A stretch of DNA of 11,772 nt from an uncultured Parabacteroides sp. (GTDB lineage Bacteria; Bacteroidota; Bacteroidia; Bacteroidales; Tannerellaceae): NCBI GenBank assembly GCA_947074335.1, contig CAMTPG010000054.1, positions 1-11,772 of the forward strand, given 5' to 3'. Both the position numbers and the translations under genes were made by a program. Positions 7,276 through 11,772 of the stretch are shown here, piece by piece. Every line of letters starts with the position of its first letter. Position 1 is the stretch's first letter. The notes under the pieces were generated by a model, which did not search any database, had not been told where the DNA came from, and saw only the letters and a list, made by a program, of their open reading frames with translations.

Positions 7276-8100
7276 ATGAAATCCAAAAAATTAATCAGAC
7301 TTTACATCGGATTACTGGCTTTGGCACTTATGATGATGATTCTTTTGTGGCAATTTATGCTAAAACCCAAAGAAGCTCCAATCCGGGATTACACGCAAAT
7401 TAAAACTGAAGGCATTCTCCGTTTGATCACGGATTATAATCAATCAGGATATTTCATCTCGGGTGATACCGTTGAAGGATTTCAATACGAATTAGGACAG
7501 GCAATCGCTAATATTTCCGGACTCGAAGTTCAAATCAGTTTAGAGATGTCACTTCCTGAAAGTTTTAAAGAGCTGAATGAGGACAAGTGCGATGTGATAG
7601 CCCGCAATATCCCCATTACCAGCGACCTAAAGGAGAATTATCTCTTTACGGAACCCATCGTTTTCAATAAACAGGTACTTATTCAACGAAAAGAAACTGA
7701 TGATAATGATTTAAAACCGGTCAGAAATCAGCTTGATCTGGCAGGAAAAACTATTTATATTCCGAAAGATTCTCCCATTCGGCTGCGATTGGATAATCTG
7801 GCTCATGAAATTGGTGATACCATATATATTATTGAAGATGATTTGTATGCAGGTGAGCAACTGGCCATTCTCGTAGCCAAAGGAGATATTGATTATGCCG
7901 TTTGTGATCAGCAACTGGCACGGGCTGCCCAAAAAGATTTGCCTGAAATTGATATTGATACAGATATCAGCTTTACTCAGATTCAGTCGTGGGCATTGAG
8001 AAAAGATTCTCCAATCCTGCTGGATAGTCTGAACAGCTGGTTAAGTCAGATTCATGAATTGGGAATCTATGATAAAATCTACAAAAAATATTATAAATAA
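7276..8100 (+). CDS. Membrane-anchored SBP_bac_3 / MltF-N-terminal-like solute-binding protein
   Basis: A 274-residue protein with one N-terminal hydrophobic segment (about 6-29) after a KSKK start, and no lipobox cysteine. It is therefore probably anchored in the inner membrane with the rest in the periplasm. From about residue 43 (TEGILRLITDYN) to the end it resembles the extracellular solute-binding family 3 fold: VEGFQYELGQAIA at about 66-78, then CDVIARNIP and LTE-type motifs, and a final LGIYDKIYKKYY. The same fold forms the N-terminal half of lytic transglycosylase MltF, but there is no catalytic lysozyme-like domain here. No transporter permease or ATPase is nearby, so uptake is doubtful; a sensing or cell-wall role is equally possible. 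It follows the porin by 33 bases and is probably co-transcribed with it. Confidence 0.78.
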   Translation: MKSKKLIRLYIGLLALALMMMILLWQFMLKPKEAPIRDYTQIKTEGILRLITDYNQSGYFISGDTVEGFQYELGQAIANISGLEVQISLEMSLPESFKELNEDKCDVIARNIPITSDLKENYLFTEPIVFNKQVLIQRKETDDNDLKPVRNQLDLAGKTIYIPKDSPIRLRLDNLAHEIGDTIYIIEDDLYAGEQLAILVAKGDIDYAVCDQQLARAAQKDLPEIDIDTDISFTQIQSWALRKDSPILLDSLNSWLSQIHELGIYDKIYKKYYK

Positions 8101-8160
8101 TCACTATTTTTCGCTCAATTCTTAATATTCTCTTTATTCATTTCAACTTTTATCTTCTAA

Positions 8161-8194
8161 TTGCTTTATTCCTACCAATTAATGTATACCTTTA
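8161..8194 (+). promoter_or_regulatory. Possible promoter of the DEAD-box helicase gene
   Basis: TACCTTTA (8187-8194) matches seven of the eight positions of TAnnTTTG when the two n positions count as free, with A replacing the final G. TTG at 8161-8163 lies 23 bases upstream, the same spacing as the acyltransferase promoter. The -7 box ends 21 bases before the ATG at 8216. The preceding 60 bases are pyrimidine-rich and hold no clear terminator for the gene before. Confidence 0.4.
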
Positions 8195-8215
8195 CAGAGA
8201 ATTTAACGATGAGAA

Positions 8216-9481
8216 ATGAGATTTGACGAATTAGATTTAGAAGAAGAGGTATTAGACGGATTAGACGCCATGAACTTTCAGGAAGTCACTCCCGTTCAGG
8301 AAAAAACAATACCTGTCATTCTGGAAGGTAAGGATATTATAGCCTGTGCACAAACCGGTACAGGTAAAACTGCAGCCTATGTATTGCCTGTTATTAATGA
8401 ATTAAGCAAAGGTAATCATCCGGCAAATGCCATAAATGCCATTATCATGGCTCCTACCCGCGAATTGGCGCAACAAATAGATCAGCAAATAGAGGGCTTT
8501 TCTTATTTTGTTCCGGTATCGGCTGTTGCCGTTTACGGCGGAACTGACGGCATCGCCTGGGAACAACAGCGCCGGGGCATGGAGATGGGAGCTGATATTA
8601 TTATTGCTACTCCGGGACGCCTCTTGTCGCATATCAAATTAGGCACCGTCGATTTCTCTCAGGTTTCATTTTTTATTCTGGACGAAGCTGATCGCATGCT
8701 CGATATGGGTTTTTCTGACGACATCATGCAGATCCATAAATTGCTGCCTCCCACTTGTCAGACTATTATGTTTTCGGCTACCATGCCGCCTAAAATACGC
8801 ACATTGGCTCAATCGATCCTGAAAGATCCCGAAGAGATCAAGATTGCAATTTCGCGACCACCCGAATCCATTATGCAAACAGCCTATATCTGTTATGCAA
8901 CGCAGAAACTTCGTATTCTGGAAAATCTGTTTGCCCAATCCAATCCGCAACGTGTTATCATTTTCTCTTCCTCCAAATTAAAGGTAAAAGAACTGGCAGC
9001 CACTTTAAAACGCATGAAATTTAATGTGATGGCCATGCACTCTGACCTGGAACAATCGCAGCGTGAAGAGGTAATGAAAGATTTTAAAAACGGAAAAATT
9101 GATATTCTGGTTGCAACGGATGTTGTATCGCGTGGTATTGATATCAATGATATTCGTCTGGTAATCAATTTTGATATCCCGCATGATCCTGAAGATTATG
9201 TGCATCGCATCGGTCGTACGGCCCGCGGAACAAATGGCGAAGGACTGGCTATTACTTTTGTGGGTACCGAAGAACAGATGAACTTCAAACATATCGAAGA
9301 TTTTCTGGAAAAAGAGATCTATAAAATCCCGATTGATCCGACTATCGGAGAATCTCCCGAATATGATCCCGCAAAATATTGTGTACGCAGAAAGGGACGT
9401 CCGTCTAAATCAGGTGCAGGAAAAGGTGGTTTTTCGGGCGGAGGAAACAGAAACCGTCGGAAACAATCCGATAAAAAATAA
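8216..9481 (+). CDS. DEAD-box ATP-dependent RNA helicase (RhlE/DeaD type)
   Basis: A 421-residue helicase with every expected motif in order: Q motif (F21...TPVQ to 28), motif I AQTGTGKT (45-52), Ia PTRELAQ (80-86), GG (108-109), Ib TPGR (132-135), II DEAD (156-159), III SAT (187-189), IV VIIF (247-250), V TDVVSRGID (301-309) and VI HRIGRTAR (330-337). The tail from about residue 390 is rich in Lys, Arg, Gly and Ser and likely aids RNA binding. It unwinds short RNA duplexes using ATP, acting in ribosome assembly, RNA decay or cold adaptation; which one cannot be told. ATG at 8216 fits the family's short N-terminus. It converges on rho, with a shared bidirectional terminator downstream. Confidence 0.95.
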   Translation: MRFDELDLEEEVLDGLDAMNFQEVTPVQEKTIPVILEGKDIIACAQTGTGKTAAYVLPVINELSKGNHPANAINAIIMAPTRELAQQIDQQIEGFSYFVPVSAVAVYGGTDGIAWEQQRRGMEMGADIIIATPGRLLSHIKLGTVDFSQVSFFILDEADRMLDMGFSDDIMQIHKLLPPTCQTIMFSATMPPKIRTLAQSILKDPEEIKIAISRPPESIMQTAYICYATQKLRILENLFAQSNPQRVIIFSSSKLKVKELAATLKRMKFNVMAMHSDLEQSQREEVMKDFKNGKIDILVATDVVSRGIDINDIRLVINFDIPHDPEDYVHRIGRTARGTNGEGLAITFVGTEEQMNFKHIEDFLEKEIYKIPIDPTIGESPEYDPAKYCVRRKGRPSKSGAGKGGFSGGGNRNRRKQSDKK

Positions 9482-9567
9482 GATTTTATCCGCAATGGAT
9501 CTGTTAACAAATCAGGATTTCATAAGAAACAGAGCGGTTTGACAATATAATCCATACGAATTAAAAC

Positions 9568-9607
9568 AAAAAAGATCAGAATTGAATATCAATCCTGATC
9601 TTTTTTT
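9568..9607. terminator. Bidirectional intrinsic terminator between the helicase gene and rho
   Basis: A 12-bp arm (9568-9579 with 9595-9606), one A/C mismatch, a further 4-bp ATTG/CAAT, and a 5-base loop. The stem's outer six pairs are A-T, so each strand ends in a run of T. It lies between the stops of two convergent genes, 86 bases after the helicase and 17 bases beyond the rho stop codon. Confidence 0.88.
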
Positions 9608-9624
9608 ATATGGTAATTTTATTA

Positions 9625-11544
9625 TTATCCATTCATGGAAGCAAGGAATTCCATGTTGTCGTAGGTTTGCTCCATACGTTTCTTCACAAATTCCATGGCT
9701 TCGATAGAGTTCATATCCGACAGGTATTTGCGTAAGATCCACATACGGTTCAACGTTGTCTGATCCTGTAACAGATCGTCGCGACGGGTACTTGAAGCCG
9801 TAATATCCACAGCCGGATAAATACGTTTGTTTGATAATTTACGATCAAGCTGAAGCTCCATATTACCTGTACCTTTAAATTCTTCGAAAATCACGTCATC
9901 CATTTTCGATCCGGTTTCAGTCAAAGCTGTAGCCAGAATCGTCAGACTTCCGCCATTCTCAATGTTACGGGCTGCTCCAAAGAAGCGTTTGGGTTTTTGT
10001 AATGCATTGGCATCCACACCACCCGACAGTACTTTACCGGAAGCCGGCTGAACTGTATTGTAAGCACGTGCCAGACGTGTAATCGAATCTAAAAGAATAA
10101 CCACATCATGTCCGCATTCTACCATGCGTTTTGCTTTATTCAGAACAATTTCGGCTACTTTAACGTGACGTTCTGCAGGTTCATCGAATGTAGAAGCAAT
10201 TACTTCTGCATCTACACTGCGTGCCATATCAGTTACCTCTTCCGGACGTTCATCAATCAATAACACGATCATATAAACTTCAGGATGATTTGCTGCAATA
10301 GCGTTAGCAATATCCTTCAGCAACATGGTTTTACCGGTTTTAGGCTGTGCTACGATCAAACCACGCTGACCTTTACCGATCGGAGAGAATAAATCGACAA
10401 CACGAACTGCAATGTTATCATACACTTTCGGTGCCTTACGCGCCGTAAGCATAAACTTTTCGTCCGGGAAAAGTGGTGTCAGGTGATCAAAAGGAACACG
10501 ATCACGTACCTCTTCGGGAGTACGACCATTGATGCGATCTACTTTTACCAGCGGGAAATATTTTTCACCCTCTTTGGGCGGACGGATAGAACCTTCTACT
10601 ACATCACCTGTTTTCAGACCAAACAGTTTAATTTGCGACTGAGATACATAAATATCATCCGGTGAAGTCAGATAGTTATAATCAGAAGAGCGCAGGAAAC
10701 CGTAGCCGTCAGGCATCATTTCCAAAACTCCGCAACCCGTCAGAATTCCGTCAAATTCATACGGTTTTTCCTGAGGTGCATTCGAATTATTATTTGAATT
10801 ATTCGATGCATTGTTGTTGCGTTGATTATTCTGATTGTTATTGTTGTTATGATTATTATTTTTCTGAACCGGGCGATTAGTATTTGCAGCCGGTTGTTCC
10901 TCTTTTTCCTGCTGTTGTTGCGGCTGTTTCTTCTCGTTTTTAGGTGATGATGAGAAGGGGAACAACTGATCTAAAACAGATTTAGCATCAGGATGTCTGA
11001 AAACAACACGTTTCGGTTCTTCTGTACCGGCAGCTGCTGTTGTTTTATCTTCTACCACAGGAGTTGTAGCAGGCTGAACTGTTTCCGAAGCAACTTCCGG
11101 AGCGGCAGTTTCGGTGGCAACAGGAGCCGCTTCCGGCTCAGTTACAGCAACAACAGGAGGCAATTCGATACGAGCTTCTTTGTCTGCTTTTTTAATTACT
11201 TTTTTCACTGCCGGCTTTTCTTCAGTTACAGAAACCACAGGTTGTTCAGCAACTGTTTCAGCAGCGGGAGCAGAAACCGGAGCATTTGCCGAAGGTTTCT
11301 TTGAAGCCGTTTTTTCTTCTTTCTCGTTAGCTACAGATGTAACAGGAGCAGCAGCCGCAACTTTTTCTTTGCGATCAATGCGAGTACGTTTTTTACGTTC
11401 GGGTTGTTCTGCTTTTGCTGTTTTTTCTTTGGAGATTTCCGTTGCTGAAGAGTCTGTTGTGGCCTGAGTAGTTGATTTTTCGGTTTTTCCAGATTTTGAG
11501 GCAGTAGTTTTTGCAGTCTTTTTGGTTTTTGATTGTTTGTATGC
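9625..11544 (-). CDS. rho: Transcription termination factor Rho, with Asn-rich disordered insertion (5' end damaged)
   Basis: The Rho core is complete; residues are numbered from GTG at 11238. An RNA-binding cold-shock-like domain (about 164-232) has GYGFLRS at 179-185. The ATPase carries P-loop AQPKTGKT at 297-304, LLIDERPEEV at 326-335, Walker B VVILLDSITR at 379-388, and LSGGVDANAL plus FKGTGNM of the Q- and R-loops. Rho is a hexameric RNA translocase that ends transcription. Ahead of the core lie a Lys/Glu/Ala-rich tract, QQQQ at 107-110 and an Asn-rich tract (119-153), typical of the long Bacteroidota Rho. The frame is open to 11544 but has no ATG, GTG or TTG above 11238, so the true start is further upstream, where the sequence is interrupted by stops. 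GTG at 11238 lies within the low-complexity tract and is unlikely to be real. Convergent with the helicase gene. Confidence 0.93.
   Translation of the reverse strand, partial: AYKQSKTKKTAKTTASKSGKTEKSTTQATTDSSATEISKEKTAKAEQPERKKRTRIDRKEKVAAAAPVTSVANEKEEKTASKKPSANAPVSAPAAETVAEQPVVSVTEEKPAVKKVIKKADKEARIELPPVVAVTEPEAAPVATETAAPEVASETVQPATTPVVEDKTTAAAGTEEPKRVVFRHPDAKSVLDQLFPFSSSPKNEKKQPQQQQEKEEQPAANTNRPVQKNNNHNNNNNQNNQRNNNASNNSNNNSNAPQEKPYEFDGILTGCGVLEMMPDGYGFLRSSDYNYLTSPDDIYVSQSQIKLFGLKTGDVVEGSIRPPKEGEKYFPLVKVDRINGRTPEEVRDRVPFDHLTPLFPDEKFMLTARKAPKVYDNIAVRVVDLFSPIGKGQRGLIVAQPKTGKTMLLKDIANAIAANHPEVYMIVLLIDERPEEVTDMARSVDAEVIASTFDEPAERHVKVAEIVLNKAKRMVECGHDVVILLDSITRLARAYNTVQPASGKVLSGGVDANALQKPKRFFGAARNIENGGSLTILATALTETGSKMDDVIFEEFKGTGNMELQLDRKLSNKRIYPAVDITASSTRRDDLLQDQTTLNRMWILRKYLSDMNSIEAMEFVKKRMEQTYDNMEFLASMNG
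10780..10884 (-). repeat. Asn-rich low-complexity tract within rho
   Basis: About 35 codons dominated by AAT/AAC, broken by His, Gln, Arg, Ser and Ala, with a Gln run just upstream. It separates the Lys/Glu/Ala-rich segment from the RNA-binding domain and is predicted to be disordered. Disordered insertions here are known in Bacteroidota Rho; in Bacteroides thetaiotaomicron the insertion is reported to drive phase separation. Confidence 0.85.
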
Positions 11545-11690
11545 TTATTTAGCCTCCTTTTCTTTTTCTTTCTCAGACTGACTACCGGGCTACGCAGTAG
11601 GCTGCGCGTAGAGAATACGGTAAATAAGTTCTTCTTTTTTCAGCTAACTAGCCGTGTTGATAACCCATTATTCAGCAACGCTTTGTCACG
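11545..11690 (-). other. Degraded N-terminal coding part of rho with five in-frame stops
   Basis: Read in the same frame as the Rho core, this stretch contains KKEELIYRIL at 11640-11611, a clear Rho N-terminal (SAP-like) domain motif. Before it comes a weaker match to the usual IAKELGI-type helix (VAE-stop-WVI near 11682-11659). After it comes a Lys/Glu-rich run (EKEKEKEAK) just before the stop at 11547. Stops occur at 11545-11547 (TAA), 11590-11592 (TAG), 11644-11646 (TAG), 11668-11670 (TAA) and 11686-11688 (TGA). There is no net frame change, so substitutions alone explain the damage. Most likely this is low-quality sequence near a contig end; a true pseudogene is the alternative. Confidence 0.65.
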
Positions 11691-11772
11691 ACGTGTGGGA
11701 TGGTGAGTTACGTTGAGTGAGGAGACGGTGGGAGTAGCGTAGTGAGCTGAGGTGGTAAGCGCGGTTTTCGTG
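11691..11772. other. Terminal stretch with no recognisable content
   Basis: The expected Rho start (Met at about 11730 if the family N-terminus has its usual length) is not present: the minus-strand codon there is CAC. The plus strand is G-rich and T-rich with many GTGAG-like words, unlike the rest of the window. I see no gene, repeat or RNA. It is probably unreliable sequence at a contig end. Confidence 0.45.

Noticed and set aside
9495..9542. 15-residue frame after the helicase gene
   Set aside because: Too short, with no promoter or conserved feature, and it lies just ahead of the shared terminator.
10780..10884. Asn-codon tract considered as a DNA repeat array or CRISPR-like element
   Set aside because: The triplets are irregular AAT/AAC codons in the Rho frame, with no fixed repeat-spacer structure.
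10662..11467. Open frames on the plus strand opposite rho (for example 11114-11467)
   Set aside because: They are mirror readings of the Rho low-complexity tract, giving Ser/Ala/Gly/Thr-rich or Tyr/Asn-rich strings without start signals or recognisable domains.
11590..11610. Imperfect inverted repeat CTACGCAG/CTGCGCGTAG near the right edge
   Set aside because: It lies in the error-prone part of rho and one arm has an extra base pair; I cannot separate it from sequence error.

Overview
This looks like ordinary chromosome from an anaerobic Bacteroidota bacterium, most likely order Bacteroidales; I cannot name genus or species. The grounds are an Asn-rich insertion in a long Rho factor, a Bacteroidota-type 'putative porin', a DUF5009-type membrane acyltransferase, a four-subunit 2-oxoacid:ferredoxin oxidoreductase, almost no Shine-Dalgarno sequences, and TAnnTTTG promoter -7 elements ahead of several genes.

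Layout. 1-465 (+): 3' end of a PhoH-family ATPase gene. 466-724: convergent intergenic region with a strong bidirectional terminator. 725-1837 (-): multi-pass acyltransferase. 1838-2229: divergent promoter region. 2230-5051 (+): oxidoreductase operon in the order ferredoxin subunit, alpha, a 57-residue membrane protein, TPP-binding beta, gamma, ending in an intrinsic terminator. 5146-8100 (+): outer-membrane porin followed by a membrane-anchored solute-binding-like protein. 8216-9481 (+): DEAD-box RNA helicase. 9482-9624: second bidirectional terminator. 9625 to about 11690 (-): rho, running off the right side.

How the genes work together. The oxidoreductase couples CoA-dependent oxidative decarboxylation of a 2-oxoacid (or the reverse carboxylation) to ferredoxin. 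The porin and the binding-like protein are probably co-transcribed and belong to the cell envelope. The helicase and Rho both act on RNA but converge and do not form an operon.

I found no mobile element, CRISPR array, tRNA or rRNA, and no clearly new biological system. The points most worth a second look are the 57-residue membrane protein inside the oxidoreductase operon, and the 5' end of rho. The rho frame stays constant back to a recognisable Rho N-terminal motif but is broken by five in-frame stops and dissolves towards the window edge. I think this is sequence error at a contig end rather than a real pseudogene.
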